This document shows, in pieces, positions 9,494-17,215 of a stretch of 64,000 nt of DNA (positions are counted from its first letter, which is position 1; every line of letters begins with the position of its first letter). The notes under the pieces were generated by a model. That model had not been told where the DNA came from. It saw only the letters and a list, made by a program, of their open reading frames with translations, and searched no databases. The translations under genes were made by a program, and so were the position numbers. This DNA is from Stieleria bergensis (lineage in GTDB: Bacteria; Planctomycetota; Planctomycetia; Pirellulales; Pirellulaceae): the NCBI GenBank assembly GCA_007745635.1, contig CP036272.1:6337697-6401696 (forward strand), given 5' to 3'.

Positions 9494-10051
9494 ATGAGCC
9501 CACCAGCGATACACTACCGCACGGCCACGTCGTCAGAAGATGCAGCCGTGATCCAGATTCATCAGGACGCTTTTGGTCGCGAAGGCGGAGCAGAGATCGG
9601 CGCATTACTGGCCGCAATGCTGAAAGATCCATCTGCAAAACCATTGCTCTCCCTGGTCGCTCAGTGCGACACCGACTTGATCGGACATGTGCTTTTCACC
9701 CACGCACGTCTGTCACCTGCCAGCGATGCTTCGGCGGTAATTCTGGCCCCACTTGCTGTCCTGCCTGAGCAACAAAAACAGGGAATCGGCAGCGCCTTGA
9801 TTGATGCTGGCTTTGAACGGCTAAAACAACAGAAGATCGATCTGGTCTTCGTCCTTGGCTATCCTGATTACTACACGCGATTTGGATTTCAGCCGGCCGG
9901 GAGATGCGAGCTGCACGCACCTTACCCCATCGAAGCAAAGAACGCAGAGGCGTGGATGGTTCATGAACTGACCCCTGGCGCGATCGCGGCCTGCCAGGGG
10001 ACCGTCCACTGCTGTGATGCATTGGACAAACCAGAGTATTGGCGCGAGTAA
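9494..10051 (+). CDS. GNAT family N-acetyltransferase (YhbS-like)
   Basis: About 185 residues from ATG 9494. The fold is recognisable from the YRTATSSEDAAVIQIHQDAF start, the acetyl-CoA-binding stretch LAVLPEQQKQGIGSALI (Q/R-x-x-G-x-G/A type) and the LGYPDYYTRFGFQPA segment shared with YhbS-type acetyltransferases. The acceptor substrate cannot be predicted. An upstream in-frame ATG at 9410 would add 28 residues without family similarity, so the shorter start is preferred. It lies alone between the copper protein and a convergent gene. Confidence 0.88.
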   Translation: MSPPAIHYRTATSSEDAAVIQIHQDAFGREGGAEIGALLAAMLKDPSAKPLLSLVAQCDTDLIGHVLFTHARLSPASDASAVILAPLAVLPEQQKQGIGSALIDAGFERLKQQKIDLVFVLGYPDYYTRFGFQPAGRCELHAPYPIEAKNAEAWMVHELTPGAIAACQGTVHCCDALDKPEYWRE

Positions 10052-10119
10052 CGAGGACTACCAATTGGCAGTCCTCTGATGACTCGCAATGAAGCGCACA
10101 TCAGATGCCAGAGATGGCG

Positions 10120-13100
10120 TTACTGGGTGCTTTTGAGCAAAGCGACTATCTTTGGCCGCGCCACTTGAATCGCCTCCAAGTCGATTTCAATGCCAGTGGC
10201 ATTGGCGATCGACTGATAAAGTTTAGCCAGCTCGTCGGTCCACTCGCTGGAGACAACATCCACTGGGGTTTCGCCTTGACGATTCGTTGCGTCAATCGCC
10301 CCGCCTTCCTTGATCAGCAGCTTGACGACGTCTTCTCGCCCAAGAAAGGCTGCCACGTGAAGCGGCGTGTTGCCATCGCGGTTCGTTCCATTTACCTTGG
10401 CACCGCGCCGAATCAGCGTCTTGGCGATTTCGGTCCGACCATACAGTGCGGCATGACTTAGCGGCGTGGATCCGGTTTGCGGCCGTTGCTCATTAATTCG
10501 TCCTTGCTGTTGCCGTCGGCCAAGATGCTGCCTTAGCTCGCCCAGGTTATCGTCTTCGATCGCCTGGGCAATCGCATGACGGATGTCTCGATCAGCGTAG
10601 GCTCGCAGGGCCACCAATTCATCGGCGGCGCGTTTTGATTCGACCACATTAAAGATAAAGTCATTGCTGAATCGGCCCTTCTGGTTCTGGACTTGTAACA
10701 GATGCATCCCGACACTGGGAAGCGATTCGAATTGCAATTCGACTTGATCCTTCCCCGTCACGGTCACTTGCCCCTGGACGTGTCGGCCATCGACAAACAA
10801 TCGGGCGTTGTGATGCACATGTCGTGCGCCGATCGTGAAAGAGCTTAAACCAGGGTACACAATCGGAAACTTCTGATGCCCACTCTGAGCCTCAATGGCA
10901 CCTGCCGTCCAGAGCGCAGGTTGTGGATCATCGTAGGCGCTGGCCTTCGCTCCATGCCGAGCGGTCAAGGTACCGATGAACTCTCCTCGCCCAGCCATTG
11001 CCATCAACTGCTGCGTGGTGAAGCGCTCGTTTGCAGCGGTCTTGCTAACATACGAATCCTTGACAAACTGCAGCGAGACCGGCTTTGCGACGGCATCATC
11101 ATCCAGCGTGCCGCTTTCAATCAGCACTCCATCCACGTCCAGAACAATGGCCTGCTCGGCGGCGCCTCTCTCAAACGCATCGATTAATTCAGAAGTGATT
11201 GAATCGTTCACAGTGGCTTCACTGAGCGTCACTTGTCTGGCAAACGCCCCAGAAAAACCAGTGCTTCCTTCGAGCACCATGTCCCAAACGGGGTCAAATC
11301 TGCGTTGTCCCTGCCATGAGAACTGCCAAACCTCCCGCTCGGGGATGCCTCGCTCAGCCACGTGGCGGTAAAAGTCGAATCCGATAATGTTGAGACGCCC
11401 TTGCGGCAGAATCAAAAATCGATCGTTGGCTCCCCGCCATGTCGGCGCATCCATGCCGGTTCCTGGCGTATTGGTGCTGACCAGAAACGGCATCCGATGG
11501 CAGTCACCACAGACGTTTGGCTTGGCTTTTTCGTCCAAATGCCCCTTGATGTGAAACAACTCAAACCCGGACTTGGCAGTTGACGAAACGGTGTTGGTAA
11601 AGGGCCGTTTCTGCGCCGGAGGGTAGGGGACCGCCAACATGAACTTGGCCATCTGATCCCGCTGCTCGGCAGTGAAAGCGCCGACTTTTCCTTCGTCATT
11701 GACCAACTGCGAACCATGTTTGAGCATCGTCGCGGCAAGTCCACCATCGATCAAATGCCGAGCCGGACTCTTGGGATCCTCTGGATCGCTGTTCGGATCG
11801 ACTTTCCCCCAAACGTTGGCGCTGTTATTGCCTCCGTAGGGATCACCGGGGATCCCGTCCCAGTGGAAGGGTTCCGTGTCGCGCAATCCACGTATCGGCA
11901 TGGTTGAACGCGGCATGATCTGATCACCGCCCGAAACGACAGGTGTTTGCAAGACCCACAGCAATTGATCGGTGTGTCCATCAGGGTGACAACTGGCACA
12001 GGAATAAGTCCCCGTCGTCGATCCCATTGCACGATTGAACCAAGCCCGACCGAGCTTGATTTCGCGATCAGTCGGATCATCCAACCCAATTGATTCGACC
12101 ACCTGCGGGCTTGCTGGATCAGTGACATCAACAATCGAGACCGAATCATCAACCGCGTTGTAAACCCAAGCGTTGATCTGTGCTTCATTCTCTTCGATCG
12201 CAATGCCTCGGGGCACGGCCCCGACATCAGCGCGACCTAGCACTTGGCCCGATTCTGCATCGACGGTAAACAGCTTGTCAGAACCGGCAGCGGTAGCCAC
12301 GAGCACACGATCATCAGCGGTCACCTCGATCGCATAGGGAGTCGCCAACGCGTCGCTGGGCTCAGGATGCTGTGGCGGCACCGGCTCCAAATCAAAGAAC
12401 GTTGTTTCGGCAGCTTCCAAATCACTCAAACGCACTTTTGTGATTTGATTCAAGAACGCGCGGTTCTCAAGCTCTGGCAAGCCATGCTTCTTTGTCCCCG
12501 AGCGTCCGTTGACATCGTTTCGAGCATCGGTCTGGGCCAGATAAACATTCCCTTTGGAGTCAACCGTCATCCCATACAGCAACGTCCCCAGAGTCTCGAC
12601 AGATTTGATCAACTTGTCAGTCTTTGTATCAAAGACAAACAGGTCACGATCAGGCACCTCGGGATGTTTGACGATATCAACGACATGCCCAAGTGAGAGC
12701 ACGTTGTTATTGAAAATGGAGTGCTGCCAGGCATCAAAGGTCACCAAGTCACCATCGATTTCATTCCCGGAACCTCCAGAGAGTTGTGTCTGGTTGTTGG
12801 ATTCAAAGGGCACCACGTAGAGCCTTTGATCGCGGACAACAATCGCTCGTGGGTCTTGCGCTGGGATGCTCAGATGTTTTACAACCCGGCGTGTCTTCAC
12901 ATCGACAACAGCAATTTGATTCTCTGACGAGAGCGCCACATAGGCCTTGTCGTTGCTGGCAAAAGCAATCCCCATTGGCTCATCAAATAACGTTGCCTTG
13001 CGTTCCGGATCAAACTGCTGGATCGTTGCAATCACCTGCAGAAAGGTGACGCTCTGGGCGTCCGTATCAATCACACTGACCGAGTCTGAAACGTGATTCG

Positions 13101-13446
13101 ATACCCAGGCCTCCTTGCCATCAGGACGGACACTGATGCTAACAGGATCCACACCGACAGCAATGCGATGCAAGACCTTGCGCTGATCCCGACTGATTAC
13201 ATCAACCGTATCCGCTGGCGTATTGACCACCAACACATGGGCGGGAAGCATTGCCAACGGAGAAAAGTGTGGGCTGCAAAACAGAGGATGCCCAACCTGC
13301 TGAGTCTGATCACTGGCTGCTGAGTCACTGGCCGCTGAGTCACTGGCTGCTGAGTCACTGGCTGCTGAGTCACTGGCCATCACCAAACCGCCATTCATCA
13401 TCGCAACTGCGATCAATGTGCACACGCGAAGGATGCTGCAACGCAT
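10120..13446 (-). CDS. Beta-propeller/diheme/ankyrin fusion protein
   Basis: A 1108-residue exported protein. After a signal peptide (MRCSILRVCTLIAVAMMNG) comes a repetitive SDSAA linker, then YVTN-type propeller repeats about 70-460 (HVLVVNTPADTVDVISRDQ, AWVSNHVSDSVSVIDTDAQ). Two c-type heme sites follow, CASCH (C482) and CGDCH (C646), in a region resembling di-heme peroxidase (MauG/CcpA) proteins. A beta-rich segment about 870-950 resembles IPT/TIG domains. The last 120 residues carry two to three ankyrin repeats (NTPLHVAAFLGREDVVKLL). It lies 96 bases downstream of the FecR-like gene and may be transcribed with that sigma/FecR pair. Function unknown; heme plus propeller suggests periplasmic oxidation, with the ankyrin tail for binding. 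Confidence 0.88.
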   Translation of the reverse strand: MRCSILRVCTLIAVAMMNGGLVMASDSAASDSAASDSAASDSAASDQTQQVGHPLFCSPHFSPLAMLPAHVLVVNTPADTVDVISRDQRKVLHRIAVGVDPVSISVRPDGKEAWVSNHVSDSVSVIDTDAQSVTFLQVIATIQQFDPERKATLFDEPMGIAFASNDKAYVALSSENQIAVVDVKTRRVVKHLSIPAQDPRAIVVRDQRLYVVPFESNNQTQLSGGSGNEIDGDLVTFDAWQHSIFNNNVLSLGHVVDIVKHPEVPDRDLFVFDTKTDKLIKSVETLGTLLYGMTVDSKGNVYLAQTDARNDVNGRSGTKKHGLPELENRAFLNQITKVRLSDLEAAETTFFDLEPVPPQHPEPSDALATPYAIEVTADDRVLVATAAGSDKLFTVDAESGQVLGRADVGAVPRGIAIEENEAQINAWVYNAVDDSVSIVDVTDPASPQVVESIGLDDPTDREIKLGRAWFNRAMGSTTGTYSCASCHPDGHTDQLLWVLQTPVVSGGDQIMPRSTMPIRGLRDTEPFHWDGIPGDPYGGNNSANVWGKVDPNSDPEDPKSPARHLIDGGLAATMLKHGSQLVNDEGKVGAFTAEQRDQMAKFMLAVPYPPAQKRPFTNTVSSTAKSGFELFHIKGHLDEKAKPNVCGDCHRMPFLVSTNTPGTGMDAPTWRGANDRFLILPQGRLNIIGFDFYRHVAERGIPEREVWQFSWQGQRRFDPVWDMVLEGSTGFSGAFARQVTLSEATVNDSITSELIDAFERGAAEQAIVLDVDGVLIESGTLDDDAVAKPVSLQFVKDSYVSKTAANERFTTQQLMAMAGRGEFIGTLTARHGAKASAYDDPQPALWTAGAIEAQSGHQKFPIVYPGLSSFTIGARHVHHNARLFVDGRHVQGQVTVTGKDQVELQFESLPSVGMHLLQVQNQKGRFSNDFIFNVVESKRAADELVALRAYADRDIRHAIAQAIEDDNLGELRQHLGRRQQQGRINEQRPQTGSTPLSHAALYGRTEIAKTLIRRGAKVNGTNRDGNTPLHVAAFLGREDVVKLLIKEGGAIDATNRQGETPVDVVSSEWTDELAKLYQSIANATGIEIDLEAIQVARPKIVALLKSTQ
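13310..13379 (-). repeat. 15-bp in-frame tandem repeat (SDSAA)
   Basis: Four full copies and one partial copy of a 15-bp unit (tcactggctgctgag on the plus strand) encode repeated Ser-Asp-Ser-Ala-Ala directly after the signal peptide of the gene at 10120-13446. One copy differs by a single silent base. Confidence 0.95.
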
Positions 13447-13542
13447 AGGACCCCCAATGCTGAATAAGCAAAATAGACGAGAAGCGAATTAGAACAAACG
13501 ACACGCGAGGCGACCTAGATCACTCAGCGGATCGAAAAATGA

Positions 13543-14877
13543 TTAGGGCGACGACTCATCGAATGGTTCAAGTGACACATCAAATACACGCAGCCCAGAC
13601 GATGCTTCCGAGTGAGTGAAACACCAAACGCCGGTCGCCACCAAGTTGTCAGGAGACTCCGGTAGCTTGTCTCGAAACGCTTCCACGGAAGGATCCAAGT
13701 CAAACGACTCTAAATCAGCGGTCGCGAGATAGCCGCCAGCAGGATTTTCCTGCAGTTTGCAACGCGCGAGAAACTTTCCGGCAAAGTCGCCGTTGGGTTT
13801 GGCGACCGAGAAACCCAAGTACAAATCGGTTTCCACATCCATCCGTCCATGCACAGTCCAGCGGGTCGACGGTTTCAGCACCACGGGTGAATTTGAATCC
13901 GAACGAATGGTCATCCCTAACATCTGCAAGACGATCGACGGCGCATTCTCGGGCACAAAGGCGACCGCCTTGAGCGAAGCCGGGTCCGCCTGCTGAGCAG
14001 CCTGCCATTCGCCAAAGGTTTCCTCTGGTCCCTTCGCCAGCGAACTGCTCCATTGATGAACCATGTTCGGGACCATTTCGCGTTTGAACTCACGATCAAC
14101 CGCCGCAACAACTCGGTGGTTCGCTGGCACCTTGATCTGCTTTCCGTCACCGTTCCTTGCGACCTGCACAGTTCCCTCGGTGACTTTGACAACCGTTGCT
14201 GGCAGAGCCGCCTCGACATCAAAACTGGTTCCCAAGACCGTCAAGGTTGCCGAACGCGTGTGCACCAGCATGGGGTGCCCGGCAGGCTGAGGATTCACGT
14301 TTGCTGAAAGCTTGCCAGATTTCAAGTGCAGCACTTTCTGCCCGTCATCGGCAAAGGTCAACATTGAGTTCCCCGACAGTGTGATGGCGCTGCCATCATG
14401 AAACTGCAATTCAAACCAAGAATCGGGCGAGAGCCCATCAATCGTCCCTCCAGTGAGCCGCTGTCCGACCAAGAGCTGATGGGTGACCACGCCGGCATCA
14501 CCTGTCCAACGCAAGGGGCCACTGACACCGGTGACCGTCGCAATCTTGGACTCCCCGCGGAGCATCATGCCGATCGGCACCACCAACATGCCAGCGACAC
14601 AGACGGCCACCACCAACCAGGCAGTCTTCAAATGTCGGCGCAACTGCTGGGATGCCAACAACACGCTTTGGTATCGATCACCATCGGTCGCGTTAGGGTC
14701 AACATCGGCCACCTGGCGCAGGGAAGCATCCAAGGTGGCATAACGCCGGAACGTCTCTCTTGCCGAGGCTGATTGCCGAAGCAAATCCTGTAACGTCTCT
14801 GAATCTTGCTGACTGATCGTCTCGTCGAGCCAAGCAGCAATCAACGCATCGAGCTTTTCATTCCCTTCGTCCATCAT
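13543..14877 (-). CDS. FecR-domain membrane protein, probable anti-sigma factor
   Basis: 444 residues from ATG 14877. That start is chosen because it overlaps the stop of the sigma gene as ATGA, implying translational coupling; a TTG further up at 14931 is unlikely. The first 60 residues are helical and acidic, like the cytoplasmic sigma-binding region of planctomycete anti-sigma proteins. A single membrane segment lies at about 86-106 (LVVAVCVAGMLVVPIGMML), followed by a FecR domain about 115-245 (GGTIDGLSPDSWFELQFHDG, TRSATLTVLGTSFDVEA). The C-terminal 150 residues are unassigned and beta-rich. Likely role: holds the ECF sigma factor at the membrane and releases it on a periplasmic signal; the signal is unknown. 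Confidence 0.88.
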   Translation of the reverse strand: MMDEGNEKLDALIAAWLDETISQQDSETLQDLLRQSASARETFRRYATLDASLRQVADVDPNATDGDRYQSVLLASQQLRRHLKTAWLVVAVCVAGMLVVPIGMMLRGESKIATVTGVSGPLRWTGDAGVVTHQLLVGQRLTGGTIDGLSPDSWFELQFHDGSAITLSGNSMLTFADDGQKVLHLKSGKLSANVNPQPAGHPMLVHTRSATLTVLGTSFDVEAALPATVVKVTEGTVQVARNGDGKQIKVPANHRVVAAVDREFKREMVPNMVHQWSSSLAKGPEETFGEWQAAQQADPASLKAVAFVPENAPSIVLQMLGMTIRSDSNSPVVLKPSTRWTVHGRMDVETDLYLGFSVAKPNGDFAGKFLARCKLQENPAGGYLATADLESFDLDPSVEAFRDKLPESPDNLVATGVWCFTHSEASSGLRVFDVSLEPFDESSP

Positions 14878-15422
14878 GCCCCCTCCAACGCGATCGCTCG
14901 CGAAAGACAGCTCAATAACAATTGTCTCCAACGCTGAACAGCCTTGTACAACGCTTGCTCACTGCGTCCGCAGTCCACCGCCAGCTGCCGTATGGTTCGG
15001 CCAGGCGTATGCGCCGCCAACAGCAATTCACGATGCTTAGGATCCAGTTTGCCTAAACAGGATTCTAAATGCGAAAGATGCGTCGAAGCATCGTCAACCG
15101 AATCCGCTTCGCGCTCGATCAACTCCCAAACATCGTCGGCAAACACCAGCGGCGACCTAGCCATTTTGCGGCGGTACCGAAGTGCTTCAAAACGTGCAAT
15201 GGTCATCAGCCAACCGCCAAACGAAGTGCCGGGGGTGAAGGAATCAAACTTCCGCCACGCCACGAGAGTCGCTTCCTGCACGACTTCATCCACATCATGC
15301 CAAGTCGGCAGCAAACTGCGAAGCGAGGCTCGAACCGAAGGTTCATGCTCAATCGCCAGCCGTACAAACTGCTCGTACCTGTCTTGATCCGTCGGTGCTT
15401 TGCTCACTGCTTCTACTGTCAT
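14874..15422 (-). CDS. ECF-type RNA polymerase sigma factor
   Basis: 182 residues from ATG 15422; a GTG at 15503 would add 27 residues without similarity. Sigma region 2 lies about 8-75, with the DVDEVVQEATLVAWRKFD core and a GTSFGGWLMTIARFEALRY promoter-melting stretch. Region 4 lies about 115-175, with a helix-turn-helix around TIRQLAVDCGRSEQALYKAV. It matches the planctomycete/verrucomicrobial sigma subfamily that is usually encoded with FecR-type membrane proteins, which is exactly the next gene here (overlap ATGA at 14877-14874). Targets are unknown; the propeller/heme/ankyrin gene downstream is a candidate. Confidence 0.93.
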   Translation of the reverse strand: MTVEAVSKAPTDQDRYEQFVRLAIEHEPSVRASLRSLLPTWHDVDEVVQEATLVAWRKFDSFTPGTSFGGWLMTIARFEALRYRRKMARSPLVFADDVWELIEREADSVDDASTHLSHLESCLGKLDPKHRELLLAAHTPGRTIRQLAVDCGRSEQALYKAVQRWRQLLLSCLSRAIALEGA

Positions 15423-15762
15423 GCGTTCTCTCAGTTGGCCGCCGAATCCCAGTGTTTTTCGCGGTTCTATCGAATCACTTTCCAATCCGTGAGAATTGGA
15501 CACCCAAAACGCTAATCAGCTGCAAAAGATGCCTCGCACACTAAAGGACCCGCTGGGAGAACAGCGATTCCCGCGTTGCAGACAATGGACAACAGACGAT
15601 CAACCAACGCCCCAACACCATTCCTCGGCCTCGCAGAGTCTCCGCGCACGCGGGGTGCTGAACTGGCAAATGCAAGCACAGAGCGCACGCAAACAGCATC
15701 CGTCGCGCGGTCCAGAAGGTGCACCTGAACCGGCCACCCGCCCATCCAACCGGGGCATGTCG
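15423..15762. other. Intergenic stretch, nothing recognised
   Basis: About 340 bases between the sigma gene start and the end of the DUF1552 gene on the same strand. It should contain the promoter for the sigma set, but no convincing -35/-10 pair, repeat or RNA structure was seen. Confidence 0.5.
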
Positions 15763-17163
15763 CTAAACGATCAACTCAGCGAGTGGACCTTCTTGTGGAA
15801 CGCCGTTCTTTTGCAGGTCCAAATCCATATTCCCGTAGTGCTTGATCGGATGACCAAACGCGTTTAACCAAGTGGTCCACCAGTTACCAATCGTGCGATG
15901 ACCGGCCTGACCATATTCGGGATAGTGAATGTAGCGACCAGCAATGTTCAAGCGGCCGCCGTTTCCACCCAGCACCAGGTAAGGCCACTGCGAAAGGTTG
16001 CCATGATGCTCATTGCCGGAATCACTTAAGTAGATAATGCTGGTATTATCCAGCAATGTACCATCCCCTTCCGGCACAGCCTTCAGTTGCAAGGCCAGAT
16101 CGGCTAGCAACTTCATGTGATGCAAGCGAATGATATCGCGAGCCTGCTCGGGCGTTTTCCCATTACAGGACTCACGGTGGCCAATGCCATGAACGGTGCG
16201 TTCTGAAAGCCCCAGGTCACCGTACGTTGTGCTGATGTTATCCAGCCGCAATGTGACCACGTTCGTGATGCCAGAGATCAGCGCAGCGGCGGTTAGATCC
16301 ACATGAGATTGCTGGCGAATGATTGGCTGCTTGGACAGAAACCGATCGCTGAACTCAGGAACAGACTGGCGGATTTTCGCTTCGATCGATGCCAAACGCT
16401 GCCGACGAACCTGCAGTTCTTCGAAGGCGTTCAAGTAATGTCCCATTTTCTCACGTTCGGTGCTGGGCAACGCGCGATTCAACTGCCGAATGTCATCGAC
16501 CATAAAATCCAACAGATTTGACTTCAACTGATAACGTGACTGAGCGACTTGGTCGCCAGCAACGGCACTGCCGAACAACTGTTGGTAGGCGATCTCTGGA
16601 CTGGCTTGGAAGGGTAACTCTCGGCCAGCACCGAGCGCTGTGATGCCTGGATACAATGTCCCTTCGGTTTCCTTGCCCATGACCTTCCCACGCAAGGCCA
16701 AGCCCACATGATTAAACGGCGAAGGGAATAGCTTGGCCAATTCAGCGTCTGCGGTCGCGCGCAGAATTGATCCGGAGTGATGCTCGCCACCGGTCTTGTA
16801 AACGCCCAGGGCACCGAACCAACTGGAGTGCCCAGGGCGGCACATTTTCCCAGACAACCCTTGCACGATTGCCAATTGATCCTTCAGCGACTCCAGTGGC
16901 TTCAAAGTCGCTGGTAGTGCGTGACCGGCCAGCGACTCGTTGATCAACCCGTCCTGTGCATCGACTTTGCCCTGCAATCCACTGGGCACCAGCGACTGGG
17001 GGATGATGCCGCTGGATTTAACAACAAAGACAAATCGCTGTGGTGTTTGTGTGCGATCGACGCCGTTTGCGTCTGCTTGCAATCGGCCCAACATGGGCTG
17101 CAACAGCAACGATCCAGACCCCAGGGCGGCGGACTTGAACAACTGTCTACGGGTTGGATTCAT
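15763..17163 (-). CDS. DUF1552 family exported protein
   Basis: 466 residues from ATG 17163 (a TTG nine bases upstream is unlikely). The start MNPTRRQLFKSAALGSGSLL is a Tat-type export signal. Family landmarks include GLSGKMCRPGHSSWFGALG, the GITNVVTLRLDNISTTYG segment and the late LLDNTSIIYLSDSGNEHHG stretch with conserved Asp and His residues. It lies 53 bases after the stop of the cytochrome gene 17216-19537 on the same strand, the standard pairing. Closest relative in the window is the copy at 39038-40357, whose cytochrome partner is likewise closest to this one's partner, so the two pairs look like paralogous units. Reaction unknown. Confidence 0.92.
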   Translation of the reverse strand: MNPTRRQLFKSAALGSGSLLLQPMLGRLQADANGVDRTQTPQRFVFVVKSSGIIPQSLVPSGLQGKVDAQDGLINESLAGHALPATLKPLESLKDQLAIVQGLSGKMCRPGHSSWFGALGVYKTGGEHHSGSILRATADAELAKLFPSPFNHVGLALRGKVMGKETEGTLYPGITALGAGRELPFQASPEIAYQQLFGSAVAGDQVAQSRYQLKSNLLDFMVDDIRQLNRALPSTEREKMGHYLNAFEELQVRRQRLASIEAKIRQSVPEFSDRFLSKQPIIRQQSHVDLTAAALISGITNVVTLRLDNISTTYGDLGLSERTVHGIGHRESCNGKTPEQARDIIRLHHMKLLADLALQLKAVPEGDGTLLDNTSIIYLSDSGNEHHGNLSQWPYLVLGGNGGRLNIAGRYIHYPEYGQAGHRTIGNWWTTWLNAFGHPIKHYGNMDLDLQKNGVPQEGPLAELIV

Positions 17164-17215
17164 CGTGCACAAACCAGAAACTTGAAACGGAACGAAACAG
17201 TCATAACCAATCCAC

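Noticed and set aside
15512-15745. 77-codon minus-strand frame between the DUF1552 gene and the sigma gene.
   Set aside because: No start context, no similarity, composition typical of random high-GC sequence.
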